From: Lysobacter enzymogenes
Lineage (GTDB): Bacteria; Pseudomonadota; Gammaproteobacteria; Xanthomonadales; Xanthomonadaceae
Length of the DNA: 64,000 bases
Direction: 5' to 3'
Assembly: GCF_900106525.1 (NCBI RefSeq)
Contig: NZ_FNOG01000014.1
Location: 1 to 64,000 of the forward strand
This document shows positions 1 through 8,618 of the stretch, one piece after another (position 1 is the first letter of the stretch; each line of letters opens with the position of its first letter). Both the position numbers and the translations under genes were made by a program. Under the pieces are notes generated by a model. That model was not told the DNA's origin and did no database searches. It was given only the letters and a program-made list of their open reading frames with translations.

Positions 1-150
1 GCGCAAGCTCCGACCCCTAGTGGCTCTTGATTCGAAAACAAGGAAAGCGCCTTTCTTTGGTTACTTTCTTTGGCAAGACAAAGAAAGTGACCCGGCCGCT
101 TGCGGACGGAAGCTGTTGATGTTGGCGGGTCGTCGCTCGTAGCAACGACA
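1..150 (-). repeat. Composite repeat R4, copy a (cut by window edge)
   Basis: This is the minus-orientation copy of a roughly 300-bp composite element seen five times in the window (also near 531, 20441, 27543 and 28140). Shared landmarks are the GAGCCACTA edge, a perfect hairpin with arms ACTTTCTTTG and CAAAGAAAGT around a 6-base loop (62-90), and the CCGGCCGCTTGCGGACGG block. The outer half lies beyond the left end of the window. No transposase or credible ORF is present. It faces copy b, so the two form an inverted pair around the REP-type repeats between them. Confidence 0.75.
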
Positions 151-174
151 GAAGCACAAGCAACATCAAAATGG

Positions 175-354
175 ATTCCGGCTTTCGCCGGAATGACGGG
201 CTGGGAGCCTCGGGTCTTCGGGCAAGTTCGGCGGAGCTGCGTCGCTGCGGTTGGATTCCGGCTTTCGCCGGAATGACGGCATGGAAGCTTCGGGTCTTCG
301 GGCGAGTTCGGCGGAGCTATGTCGCTGCGGTTGGATTCCGGCTTTCGCCGGAAT
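175..354. repeat. Three tandem 80-bp units with REP-like palindromes (R2)
   Basis: The palindrome ATTCCGGCTTTCGCCGGAAT occurs at 175-194, 255-274 and 335-354, an exact 80-bp spacing. The intervening sequence (GACGG..., GTCTTCGGGC.AGTTCGGCGGAGCT, GTCGCTGCGGTTGG) is also nearly identical between units. The palindromic core resembles bacterial REP/BIME elements. Another near-identical three-unit array with a 79-bp period lies at 20754-20931. Short ORFs across it are artefacts of the repeat. Confidence 0.8.
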
Positions 355-410
355 GACGGCGTGGGGTTGCGGGCTACGGGAGATCACGGCGGAGCTAAGT
401 CTCTGCGGTT

Positions 411-487
411 GGTCGCGGCTTGCGCCGCTCCTACAGGGGGATACGAAACTGGCCGGAGACCCTGTAGGAGCGACGCAAGTCGCGACC
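411..487. repeat. Inverted repeat family R1 (GTAGGAGCGACGCAAGTCGCGACC)
   Basis: Two facing copies of a 23-25 base sequence containing CTGTAGGAGCG and GCAAG.CGCGACC are separated by about 25 bases, giving a long imperfect hairpin. The same family recurs at 20989, 27895, 28019, 39416, 42679 and 51736. All copies lie between genes, mostly after 3' ends, which fits a transcribed hairpin or passive intergenic repeat. Confidence 0.8.
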
Positions 488-530
488 GCGCCAACACACT
501 TACGACGAACTTCTCCTAAGCCCGTTGGTT

Positions 531-830
<300 letters not shown>

Positions 831-832
831 GG

Positions 833-955
833 ATTCCGGCGTTTGCCGGAATGACGAACTGGGAGTTGTGGAACTTCGGGCGACTTTCGGCAGAACCATG
901 CAACTTCGGTTGACTCGCTACATCAACCAGCCGTCATCCCCGCGAACGCGGGGAT
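833..955. repeat. Isolated REP-like palindromes
   Basis: A degenerate copy of the R2 palindrome (ATTCCGGCGTTTGCCGGAAT) lies at 833-852. A second palindrome type, CGTCATCCCCGCGAACGCGGGGAT, lies at 932-955. Nothing else recognisable occurs between the composite repeat and the terminator at 1009. Confidence 0.65.
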
Positions 956-1008
956 CCAGGGCTTCATCCAGGCAGACCGATCCGCCCGCGCGCGCACCGC
1001 ACGAACGC

Positions 1009-1046
1009 CAAAACGAAAACGCCGCCGCGAATCCGCGGCGGCGTCT
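1009..1046 (-). terminator. Rho-independent terminator of the lipase-ankyrin operon
   Basis: Read on the minus strand, a 10-bp GC stem (CGCCGCCGCG with its complement, three-base loop) is followed immediately by TTTTCGTTTT. It begins about 26 bases after the ankyrin stop codon and is correctly oriented to end that operon. Confidence 0.8.
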
Positions 1047-1071
1047 CAGCGACGCGAAGAAAAATCCGCGC

Positions 1072-1887
1072 TCAAGTCTGCACGCCATCCTCGATCGCGA
1101 TGTTGTGCTCGCGCAGCCAATCCTGGATCGCGTCGAGATCGCGCTTGGCCTCGCCCTTGAGCAGGCGCTCATCGCTCATGTACAGATAACGCTGGAACGT
1201 CGCGCCCGCGCGGTCGCGCGCGTGCGGGTCGGCGCCGGCCTTGAGGAACGCCAGGACCGAGGCGGTGTCGTTGATTTGCGCGGCGATCAGCAGCGGCGTG
1301 CCGCCCTGGCGGTCGGCGGCGCGCAGGTCGGCGCCGGCGCGCAGCAGGCGCGCGATGTTGTCCTTGCGCCGCGCCTTCAACGCCGAAAACAGCGGCGGCG
1401 CGTGGTTGACCGCGTTCGGCGTGTTGACGTCGGCGCCGGCCTTGAGCAGGTGTTCGAGGAAATAGTCGCTTGAGGATTCCGCGGCGGTGTGCAGCGCGGT
1501 GTTGCCGCTCTCGTCGTGGCGGCGGTAGTCGGCGCCGGCGGCCAGCAGCGCGTCGAAGCCGGAACGGCTGCCGCTGCGGATCGCCCATTGCAGCAGGGTC
1601 ACGCCGTGCTCGCCCTGGGCGTTCGGATTGCCGCCGGCGGCGATGAGTTCGCGCAGCAGTTGGGTGTCGCCCTCGCGCACCGCCTCGGCCAGCTGGGCGC
1701 TGCCGCTGGCGGCGAAGATCTTCTGGGTCATCGGATCGGGTCCTTGTCGTGCGCAGGCGGCGCAAGCGGCCAGCATCAGCGCGCCGAGCAGCGCGGCGCG
1801 CAGCAGCGGCGCGCGCTGCGCCGTCGCAGTGCGCGCCGGGCGGCGCTCGTCGGAGGCGGAGCTGGAAGTACGTCGGAGTAGCGGCAT
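1072..1887 (-). CDS. Ankyrin-repeat lipoprotein, possible immunity protein
   Basis: About 271 residues from the ATG at 1887; a longer frame opens at 1923 without a ribosome-binding site. The N-terminus has arginines followed by a hydrophobic run ending LMLAACAAC, a lipobox-like signal, so the mature protein is probably a periplasm-facing lipoprotein. The rest is four to five ankyrin repeats with typical motifs such as GNTALHTAAESSS, HLLKAGADVNTPN and GGTPLLIAAQINDTASVLAFLKAGADPHARD, then a short helical tail. It lies about 110 bases downstream of the lipase gene on the same strand and before a terminator. Ankyrin lipoproteins next to antibacterial lipases have been described as immunity proteins in other bacteria, and I infer that role from position and export signal. 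The repeats themselves only say protein binding. Confidence 0.8.
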   Translation of the reverse strand: MPLLRRTSSSASDERRPARTATAQRAPLLRAALLGALMLAACAACARQGPDPMTQKIFAASGSAQLAEAVREGDTQLLRELIAAGGNPNAQGEHGVTLLQWAIRSGSRSGFDALLAAGADYRRHDESGNTALHTAAESSSDYFLEHLLKAGADVNTPNAVNHAPPLFSALKARRKDNIARLLRAGADLRAADRQGGTPLLIAAQINDTASVLAFLKAGADPHARDRAGATFQRYLYMSDERLLKGEAKRDLDAIQDWLREHNIAIEDGVQT

Positions 1888-1996
1888 GGGCTCAGCATAG
1901 GTCAGCGCGCGCGACGGCCGCAACGCGGCGACCGTGCGCGTTCACCCAATTCGGGTGCGCAGGGGTTCGAAGGGTTTACCGGTCGCGCGGCCGTCC

Positions 1997-3514
1997 TCAG
2001 AACCAGCTCTTGACCCAGTTCACGCCGGCGTCGACGCCGTCGCTGATGGCTTCGCCGGTGGCCACGGCCACGTCGGTCACGCCCTGGGCGGCATCGCCGG
2101 CCAGGTCGACCACGCCTTCGCTGACCGTGCCCAGGCCGTCGGCGACCCAGCCGACCGCATCGCCGCCGAATTCGGCGACGGTGTCGACCACCTCGCCGGT
2201 GCCTTCGACGAAGCTGGCCACGCCGTTGAACGGCGTCTCAAGGCCGGTGAACTCGCCCAGGTCGCGCAGCACGCCGCCGCCGAAGTTGGCCACGTCGGTC
2301 GACAGATCGCCGACCAGGTTCAGCGTGCCCTTGCCCATGTCGCCGACGACGTTGAAGCCGCCTTCGATCACGTCGCCGGCGATGTCGAAGCTGCCTTCGA
2401 CGTAATCGCCCTGGGCGAACTTGGTGTCGATGACGTCGCCGATGTCGTCGACCTTGTTGGAGACGCCGTCGATGACGTCGCCGACCATGGTCGAGCCGTT
2501 CTCCAGGATGCTGCCGAAGCCGTTGAACACGAATTCGGCGCCGCGCTCGAGGGTGTTGTCCTCCAGCTTGCCCGGATCGAAGAACATGTCGTCGGGGCGG
2601 TACGGGGTTTCGCTGCGCAGCGCTTCGACGTAGGAGGCGCCGTCGCCGCCGCCGCCGTGGGTCGCGGCCAGATCGAACGGCGAAATGCCGTCGGGGATGT
2701 CGACGCGGAATTCGCGGCCGACCGCATCGGGCGCCATGTTGAGGATCGGCACGTCCTGCTGGACGGTGTTGAGCGGCTCGTAATTGACCACGTAGCGGCG
2801 GATCTGGCCGCTGTCGGCGGTTTCGCTGCGCACCGCGTTGGGATTGAAGCCCAGGTCTTCGAGCGTGTCGTTGCTCAGGCCGGAGGAGTTGAAGGTGACG
2901 CCGGCCGAGTCGGTGGCGAGGGTCGCCGCCGAGGCCAGGCCGCCGCCGAGCGACTGCCCGGCGAACGCGACGTTGCCGTCGCCGAACACCGCTTCGGCGC
3001 GGCGGCCCAGCGCCATCGCCTGGCTGTATTCCTGGGTCTGGAAGCCCGCGCCCTGGCCGAGGTTGTCGTCGGAATCGCCGCCTTCGCCCACGCCCCAGTC
3101 GTTGGTGCCGGCGAAGGCGACCACGTACTGGCCCTTGTCGTTCTGGTAGATCGCCGCGCGGAAGCCGCTGGTGGGGTCTTCCAGTTCGGACGGATCGATC
3201 GGAATCTCGCGGCCCTGGTTATCGACCAGGTGATCGCCTTGCGGCTGCAGGCGGTCCCAACCCGCCGCTTCGAGTTCCTTGCCGGACTGAGTGCCGGTGG
3301 CGACATTCGTCCCCTGCACATCCGTGGGAATCTGCGTATAGACGTCGTTCGCCATCTGCGCGAACTGCAGGTCCGAACCCTTCTGCGGATTCTTCCCGGC
3401 GACCTGGTCGGCGAACTTGCCGTCGCCCGGGGGCAGCGGCGGCGGGGGCGGCGGCGGGACATAGACCGGCGGCGGCGGCGGGTTGTAACGAACCGAGTAA
3501 TCCGCGTAGATCAT
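1997..3514 (-). CDS. Putative alpha/beta-hydrolase lipase with proline-rich N-terminus
   Basis: 505 residues. Residues 10-30 are almost pure proline. A hydrolase domain follows (about 35-310), with VVAFAGTND at 131-139 typical of class-3/DUF2974-like lipases, the nucleophile elbow GQSLG at 186-190 (Ser188), an acidic candidate near 246-254 and a candidate histidine at 286 (AATHGGGGDG). Residues 320-505 are a low-complexity helical region built from repeats such as GDVIDGV, GDVIEGG and VGDLSTDV, ending GVNWVKSWF. It could insert into or coat a membrane. There is no N-terminal signal peptide and no XVIPCD tail, so export would need a specialised secretion system. The ankyrin lipoprotein downstream suggests a toxin with its immunity protein. 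Substrate is unknown. Confidence 0.75.
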   Translation of the reverse strand: MIYADYSVRYNPPPPPVYVPPPPPPPLPPGDGKFADQVAGKNPQKGSDLQFAQMANDVYTQIPTDVQGTNVATGTQSGKELEAAGWDRLQPQGDHLVDNQGREIPIDPSELEDPTSGFRAAIYQNDKGQYVVAFAGTNDWGVGEGGDSDDNLGQGAGFQTQEYSQAMALGRRAEAVFGDGNVAFAGQSLGGGLASAATLATDSAGVTFNSSGLSNDTLEDLGFNPNAVRSETADSGQIRRYVVNYEPLNTVQQDVPILNMAPDAVGREFRVDIPDGISPFDLAATHGGGGDGASYVEALRSETPYRPDDMFFDPGKLEDNTLERGAEFVFNGFGSILENGSTMVGDVIDGVSNKVDDIGDVIDTKFAQGDYVEGSFDIAGDVIEGGFNVVGDMGKGTLNLVGDLSTDVANFGGGVLRDLGEFTGLETPFNGVASFVEGTGEVVDTVAEFGGDAVGWVADGLGTVSEGVVDLAGDAAQGVTDVAVATGEAISDGVDAGVNWVKSWF

Positions 3515-3725
3515 GGCCTGAGCCCCTGTCCCGATGCGTGGTGGTGTGGTGCCACGATGCGCCCCTGCGCGGGGGTACGGAAAGCTGGGACGGACCCTAG
3601 GCCGAGCCGCCGCGGTTGCGACCGGCGCCGGGGTTCGTCGGGCCCCTCCCAGGGTCCGCCCGGGGTCGCACTAGGGTTAGCCGCAGGTCGGCCGGAACCA
3701 GCGGGCGCCGGCCACCGCCGCCGGC

Positions 3726-4736
3726 TCAGTCCATCAGCACCACCGGCTTGCCCAGCGCGCGCTCGCCGGCCATCGCAGCGATCGCGCGGGCGCCGTCGTC
3801 GAAGCCGTAGCGCTCGCCGATCACCGGCGCGATCCGGTGCGCTTCGAGTTCGTCCAGATAGGCGCGCAAATCGGCGAGGCTGCCGACGCTGACGCCGTGC
3901 AGGTTGAGCTGGTGGGCCATGATCGGGCCGATCAGATTGCCGGCCACCTGCATGCTGTCGAGGAAACCGATCAGCGCGATGTGGGCGTTGTCGGCGGCGG
4001 CGCCGAGCAGGCCCAGCAACTGCTGTCCGCCGACGACATCGACGATGCCGTCGACGCCGCGGCCATCGGTGAGCGCGCGCACCGCGGCCGCCAGGTCGGG
4101 CGTGGCGCGGTAGTCGATGGTCGCGCGCGCGCCGAGCGCGCGCAGCCGTTCGGCCTTGGCCGCATCGCCGGTGGTGGCGATCACGTCCAGCCCGCGCGCG
4201 GCCGCCAGTTGCAACGCCATCAGCGAGACGCTGCCGCTGCCCTGCACCAGCACGCTGGCGCCGGGCGCGAGTTCGAGCTTGCGCAGCGCGCTCCAGGCGG
4301 TGAGGCCCGACACCGGCAGGGTCGAGGCGGCCGCGTCGTCGAGGTAGTCCGGCACCCGCGCGATCGCCGCGGCCGGCAGCACGATCTTGCGCGCCAGCCA
4401 GCCATCGAGCGGGCCGCCGAGCTTGCTGAGGTGGTTTTCGGACTTGAACGGGCCGTCCAGCCACGCGGTCGTGTAGTGGCCGATCACCCGCTCGCCGAGG
4501 GCGAAACCGCCGACGCCGGCGCCGAGCGCGTCGATCCGGCCGACGCCGTCGGACAGCGGCACGAACGGGCGCGGCAGCTCGGCCTGGTAGCGGCCGGTGG
4601 CCAGGGCGTAGTCGCGGTAGTTGACCGAGGCGGCGGCGACGCGGATGCGCACCTCGCCCGGGCCGGGCTGCGGCTCGGGCAGGTCGACGCGGCGCAGGGA
4701 TTCCAGGGTGGTGCCTTGCAGTTGGAAAGCGTCCAT
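3726..4736 (-). CDS. Zinc-independent MDR-family NADPH:quinone reductase-like oxidoreductase
   Basis: 336 residues from the ATG at 4736, preceded by ACGGAGCCC; the frame opens further upstream but without a site. The N-terminal GroES-like fold (EVRIRVAAASVNYRDYALATG) and Rossmann region (GASVLVQGSGSVSLMALQLAAARGLDVIATTGDAAKAERLRALGA) are characteristic of the medium-chain dehydrogenase/reductase superfamily. The catalytic-zinc cysteine is absent (SVNYRDYAL), as in quinone oxidoreductases. It is likely a cytosolic NADPH-dependent reductase of a quinone or enal. It is divergent from a LysR regulator with 102 bases between starts, the usual arrangement for a regulator and its target. Confidence 0.85.
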   Translation of the reverse strand: MDAFQLQGTTLESLRRVDLPEPQPGPGEVRIRVAAASVNYRDYALATGRYQAELPRPFVPLSDGVGRIDALGAGVGGFALGERVIGHYTTAWLDGPFKSENHLSKLGGPLDGWLARKIVLPAAAIARVPDYLDDAAASTLPVSGLTAWSALRKLELAPGASVLVQGSGSVSLMALQLAAARGLDVIATTGDAAKAERLRALGARATIDYRATPDLAAAVRALTDGRGVDGIVDVVGGQQLLGLLGAAADNAHIALIGFLDSMQVAGNLIGPIMAHQLNLHGVSVGSLADLRAYLDELEAHRIAPVIGERYGFDDGARAIAAMAGERALGKPVVLMD

Positions 4737-4820
4737 GACGGGCTCCGTGGGGCTGGGGGTCGGGACGCACAGGCTATTGTTGAGCGTCGAAGCGATATAG
4801 GATTTCGCCGACAACTCATC

Positions 4821-4837
4821 ATTGATCCATTCTCAAT
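4821..4837. promoter_or_regulatory. Inverted repeat, likely LysR-family operator
   Basis: ATTGA-N7-TCAAT lies in the divergent region between the oxidoreductase and lysR. It is AT-rich against very GC-rich surroundings and ends one base before the regulator's ATG. LysR-type boxes have this interrupted-palindrome form. Its position predicts autorepression of the regulator. Confidence 0.5.
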
Positions 4838-4838
4838 A

Positions 4839-5759
4839 ATGATCGGCGGCCTGTACTCCGAGCTCGAAGCCTTCGAGGCGATCCTGCGCCACGGCAGCTT
4901 CACCGCCGCCGCGCGCCAGTTGGAGGTCACGCCCGGCGCGATCACCCGCCGGCTCAACGCGCTGGAGGCGCGCCTGGGCGCCAAGCTGCTCAACCGCTCC
5001 ACCCGCCGCCTGAGCCTCACCGAGGCCGGCCGCCACTACCACGCCGAGGTGGCGCCGGCGCTGGCGCAGATCCTCGCCGCCGGCGAGCGCGTGCACGACC
5101 GCGCCGCGCAGCCGCGCGGCGAGCTGCGGGTGTCGCTGCCGATGAACTTCGGCCGCCTGTACGTGATGCCGCGCCTGGGCGAATTCCTCGAACGCCATCC
5201 GGGCATCGCCCTGGACGTGCAGTTCGACGACCGCTTCGTCGATCTGGTCGGCGAAGGCTTCGACTGCGCGATCCGGATCGGCGCGCTGGCCGATTCGCGC
5301 CTGGTCGCGCGGCGCATCGCCCAGACCCGGCGCATCCTGGTCGCCACGCCGGCCTATCTGGCCCGGCGCGGCGCGCCGGCGGCGCCGGAGCAGCTCAGCG
5401 AACACGACTGCCTGCACTACACCTTGTTCCGCGACACCCCGACCTGGGAGTTCCACGGCCGCGGCGAAACCCTGCGGATCCCGGTGCGCGGCCGCCTGCG
5501 CGCCAACTACGGCGTGCCGCTGGTCGACGCGGCGCTGCGCGGCGACGGCATCCTGCAAACCGCGACCTTCGCCGTGGCCGAGGAACTCGCCGCCGGCCGC
5601 CTGGTCGAGGTGCTGCCGCAGTGGAGCCTGCGGCCGATCGGCATCCACGCGGTGTATCCGGGGCGCGAGTACCGGCCGCGCAAGGTCGAGGCGTTCGTGG
5701 CGTTCGTGGAAGAAATCATCGGCGCGCCGGCGGTCTGGGACCGCATCCTGGGCGCTTGA
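4839..5759 (+). CDS. LysR-family transcriptional regulator
   Basis: 306 residues. The N-terminal winged HTH (about 1-65: HGSFTAAARQLEVTPGAITRRLNALEARLGAKLLNRSTRRLSLTEAG) is classic LysR and is followed by a linker helix and a substrate-binding domain (about 92-298). The domain is of the subgroup that often controls neighbouring quinone-oxidoreductase genes. The ATG at 4839 places the HTH at the usual distance from the start but has no Shine-Dalgarno, because the operator-like palindrome occupies that space. The mRNA may be leaderless. Probable target: the divergent oxidoreductase. Confidence 0.9.
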   Translation: MIGGLYSELEAFEAILRHGSFTAAARQLEVTPGAITRRLNALEARLGAKLLNRSTRRLSLTEAGRHYHAEVAPALAQILAAGERVHDRAAQPRGELRVSLPMNFGRLYVMPRLGEFLERHPGIALDVQFDDRFVDLVGEGFDCAIRIGALADSRLVARRIAQTRRILVATPAYLARRGAPAAPEQLSEHDCLHYTLFRDTPTWEFHGRGETLRIPVRGRLRANYGVPLVDAALRGDGILQTATFAVAEELAAGRLVEVLPQWSLRPIGIHAVYPGREYRPRKVEAFVAFVEEIIGAPAVWDRILGA

Positions 5760-5906
5760 GCGCGCGCCGGCCCGCGTCGATGCGCCCGCTGCGCCGCGGT
5801 CCGTGATCGAAGTCCGTTACTCATCGATACGAACGCCGCGTGCGCCCATCATTCCGTTTTAGCGCCGTTTGCTGAAAGCTTTGTCCACCTTCGCCGTCCC
5901 CGCCGC

Positions 5907-8618
5907 ATGAGCTCCCCAGCCAACGCCCCCGCGCCCGCCGTCCCCACCGCCGCTTCCAACAACTGGCGCCGCGCCCTGTCGATGCTCGCCAGCCTGGCGA
6001 TCCTGGCCCTGGCGCTGCATGCGCTGGCGGGGGAGTTCAGCGGGCATGGGGTGCGGGCGATCAAAGAAGCTTTCCGGGCTATTGATTCTCTTCGTATCGC
6101 CTTGGCTTTTCTGCTGGGCCTCGCCAGTTATGCCTGTTTGGTTGGATTCGACGCGATCGGCCTGCGCCGCAACGCGGCCAAGGTCAAACCGGTGCGGCTG
6201 ATCCTCACCGCCTTCCTCGCCAACGCGGTCGGCCACACCCTGGGCTTCGCCGCGCTCACCGGCGGCGCGGTGCGCCTGCGCGGTTACGGCGCGGCCGGGC
6301 TGTCGCTGGCCGACATCGGCCAGGTGGTGCTGATGAGCACGCTCGGCTTCGTGTTCGGCGCCTGGGTGCTGTTGGCTTGCGCGCTGATGTTCGAACCCGC
6401 GCCGGCGGCGCTGCTGCTGCCGCTGAGCGAGGACGCGATCCGCTTCGCCGGCGGCGCGGTCGCCATCGCCTTCCTCGGCCTGTTGATGCTGGTCGGCCGC
6501 GACGGCCGCACCCTGCGCTTCCGCGAACACGCGCTGTGGCTGCCCGACCGCCGCACCGTGCTCAGCGTGACCGCGCTGAGCGTGGTCGAGCTGGCGCTGG
6601 CCGGCGGCGCGCTGTACGTGCTGCTGGCGCCGGCGATTCCGGCCGGGTCGGGCACCAGCTTCGTCGGCTTCGTCGGTTTGTATCTGGTGGCGGTGTTGGC
6701 GGGCTTGGTGTCGAGCGTGCCGGCCGGCATCGGCGTGTTCGAATGGAGCCTGCTCAAGCTGCTGCCCAGCGTCGCCCCGGCCAGCCTGCTCGCCGCTGCG
6801 CTGGCCTATCGCATCACCTACTACGCGCTGCCGCTGGTGCTGGCGACCGTGCTGGGCGGGTTCAGCGCCGCGCGCGGGCCGGTGGCGCAGAGCGCCGGCG
6901 CGCTGCGCACTGCGTGGCTGGCGATCCGGCCGTGGCTGCCGCACGTGATCGCGCTGGCCGCGTTCGTGCTCGGCGCGGCGCTGATCCTCGACGGCACCCT
7001 GCCCAAGCCGCAGCACCGCCTGAGCCACGCGCCGCTGCCGCTGATCGAGACCTCGCAACTGCTCGCCAGCCTCGGCGGCGTCGGCCTGCTGCTGATCGGC
7101 CAGGGCCTGCAGCGGCGCAGCCATTCGGCCTGGGCGCTGGCGCTGGGCGTGTGCATCCTGCTGCCGCTGCCGTCGTGGCTGCGCGGCGGCCACTGGCTGC
7201 TGGCGCTGGCGCCGCCGCTGGTGGCGCTGGCGCTGTGGGCGGCGCGGCGCGAGTTCTACCGCCAGGGCGCGCTGCTCGACGAGGCCTGGTCGTGGCGCTG
7301 GCTGCGCAACCTGGGGCTGGTGCTGATCGCGGCGATCTGGCTGCTGTTCTTCGCCTACAGCCATGTCGAATACCGCAACGAGCTGTGGTGGGAATTCCTG
7401 GTCTCCGGCAACGCGCCGCGCGCGCTGCGGGCGATGCTGCTGGTCAGCGTGGCGGTGATCGCGTTCGGCCTGGCCCGGCTGCTGCACGCCGCGCGCACCG
7501 CGCTGCCGGCCGCGGGCGCGGCCGAACTCGACGCGATCCGCCCGATCCTGGCCCAGGCCGAGGACAGCCAGGCGCATCTGGCGCTGACCGGCGACAAGGC
7601 GCTGCTGGTCGATCCGCAACAACGCGGGCTGCTGATGATCCAGCGCTACGGCGGCTCGCTGATTTCGATGGGCGACCCGATCGGCCCGCCGGAGGTCGCG
7701 CGCGAGCTGATCTGGCGCTTCCGCGAAGAGGCCGACCGGCTCGGCGTGCGGCCGGTGTTCTATCAAGTCGGCGAGCAGTACTGGCAGACCTACCTCGACC
7801 TCGGCCTGACCCTGGTCAAGCTCGGCGAGGAAGCGCTGGTGCCGCTGGACGACTTCAACCTGCAAGGCCCCAACCGCGCCGACCTGCGCCAGGCTTGGAA
7901 CCGCGGCAAGCGCTCGGGGCTGAGTTTCCGCATGGTGCCGGCCGAACAGGTCGCGCCGATCCTGCCGGCGCTGGAGGACATCTCCGACGATTGGCTCGAA
8001 CTCAAGTCCGGCGAAGAAAAAGGCTTCTCGCTCGGCAGTTTCGACGAGGCCTATCTGCAACGCCTGCCGGTGGCGCTGATCGAGCACGAAGGCCGCATCG
8101 TCGCCTTCGCCAACGTCTGGAACGCCACCAACGGCCGCGAGCTGTCGATCGACCTGATGCGCCACGCCAGCGATGCGCCCAAGGGCACGATGGATTTCAT
8201 GTTCGCCGAGTTGCTGCTGTGGGGCCGCGAGCACGGCTTCGAGCGTTTCTCGCTCGGCATGGCGCCGCTGTCGGGGCTGGCCCAGCATCGCCTGGCCGGG
8301 CGCTGGAACCGCTTCGCCAACCTGATCGCGCGCCACGGCGAGCGCTTCTACGGCTTCGTCGGCCTGCGCCGGTTCAAGGCCAAGTTCGATCCGATCTGGC
8401 GCACCCGTTATCTGGCCGCGCCGGCCGGCATGCACTTACCGGCGGCGCTGCTCGACGTGACCCGGCTGATCTCGCTGGACCCGCGCCGTCACGACGACGG
8501 CGAGCGCCTGGTCGCGCGTTTCCCCAGCAGCGCGCCGGCTCAGGGCGAAGGCGGCGCCGAGGCGGCCGCGGCAGCGATTCCGGCCGCCGCCAGCACCCGC
8601 GCGGCGACGCCGTCGTAA
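5907..8618 (+). CDS. mprF: Bifunctional aminoacyl-phosphatidylglycerol synthase/flippase MprF
   Basis: 903 residues. MprF transfers an amino acid (usually lysine from Lys-tRNA) to phosphatidylglycerol and flips the product outward, lowering surface negative charge and sensitivity to cationic peptides. Multiple membrane helices fill residues 20-510, including the flippase segments (VGHTLGFAALTGGAVRLRGYG and the VSSVPAGIGVFEWSLL region). The cytosolic DUF2156/GNAT-like catalytic domain follows (about 540-850: SLISMGDPIGP, FMFAELLLWGREHGFERFSLGMAPLSG, FKAKFDPIWRTRYLA). The last 50 residues are a low-complexity Ala-rich tail. Its 3' end overlaps the convergent acvB gene by 79 bases. The upstream 147-base gap probably holds its promoter. 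The amino acid transferred cannot be read from the sequence. Confidence 0.92.
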   Translation: MSSPANAPAPAVPTAASNNWRRALSMLASLAILALALHALAGEFSGHGVRAIKEAFRAIDSLRIALAFLLGLASYACLVGFDAIGLRRNAAKVKPVRLILTAFLANAVGHTLGFAALTGGAVRLRGYGAAGLSLADIGQVVLMSTLGFVFGAWVLLACALMFEPAPAALLLPLSEDAIRFAGGAVAIAFLGLLMLVGRDGRTLRFREHALWLPDRRTVLSVTALSVVELALAGGALYVLLAPAIPAGSGTSFVGFVGLYLVAVLAGLVSSVPAGIGVFEWSLLKLLPSVAPASLLAAALAYRITYYALPLVLATVLGGFSAARGPVAQSAGALRTAWLAIRPWLPHVIALAAFVLGAALILDGTLPKPQHRLSHAPLPLIETSQLLASLGGVGLLLIGQGLQRRSHSAWALALGVCILLPLPSWLRGGHWLLALAPPLVALALWAARREFYRQGALLDEAWSWRWLRNLGLVLIAAIWLLFFAYSHVEYRNELWWEFLVSGNAPRALRAMLLVSVAVIAFGLARLLHAARTALPAAGAAELDAIRPILAQAEDSQAHLALTGDKALLVDPQQRGLLMIQRYGGSLISMGDPIGPPEVARELIWRFREEADRLGVRPVFYQVGEQYWQTYLDLGLTLVKLGEEALVPLDDFNLQGPNRADLRQAWNRGKRSGLSFRMVPAEQVAPILPALEDISDDWLELKSGEEKGFSLGSFDEAYLQRLPVALIEHEGRIVAFANVWNATNGRELSIDLMRHASDAPKGTMDFMFAELLLWGREHGFERFSLGMAPLSGLAQHRLAGRWNRFANLIARHGERFYGFVGLRRFKAKFDPIWRTRYLAAPAGMHLPAALLDVTRLISLDPRRHDDGERLVARFPSSAPAQGEGGAEAAAAAIPAAASTRAATPS

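Noticed and set aside
175-354. Regularly spaced palindromes considered as a CRISPR array
   Set aside because: The spacers are nearly identical to each other, only three units exist, and no cas gene is present. It is a tandem REP-type repeat.
1934-3892. Plus-strand frame antisense to the putative lipase
   Set aside because: Repetitive VDDVAD-type translation is the mirror of the lipase C-terminal repeats. The minus-strand product has a recognisable GxSxG hydrolase core.
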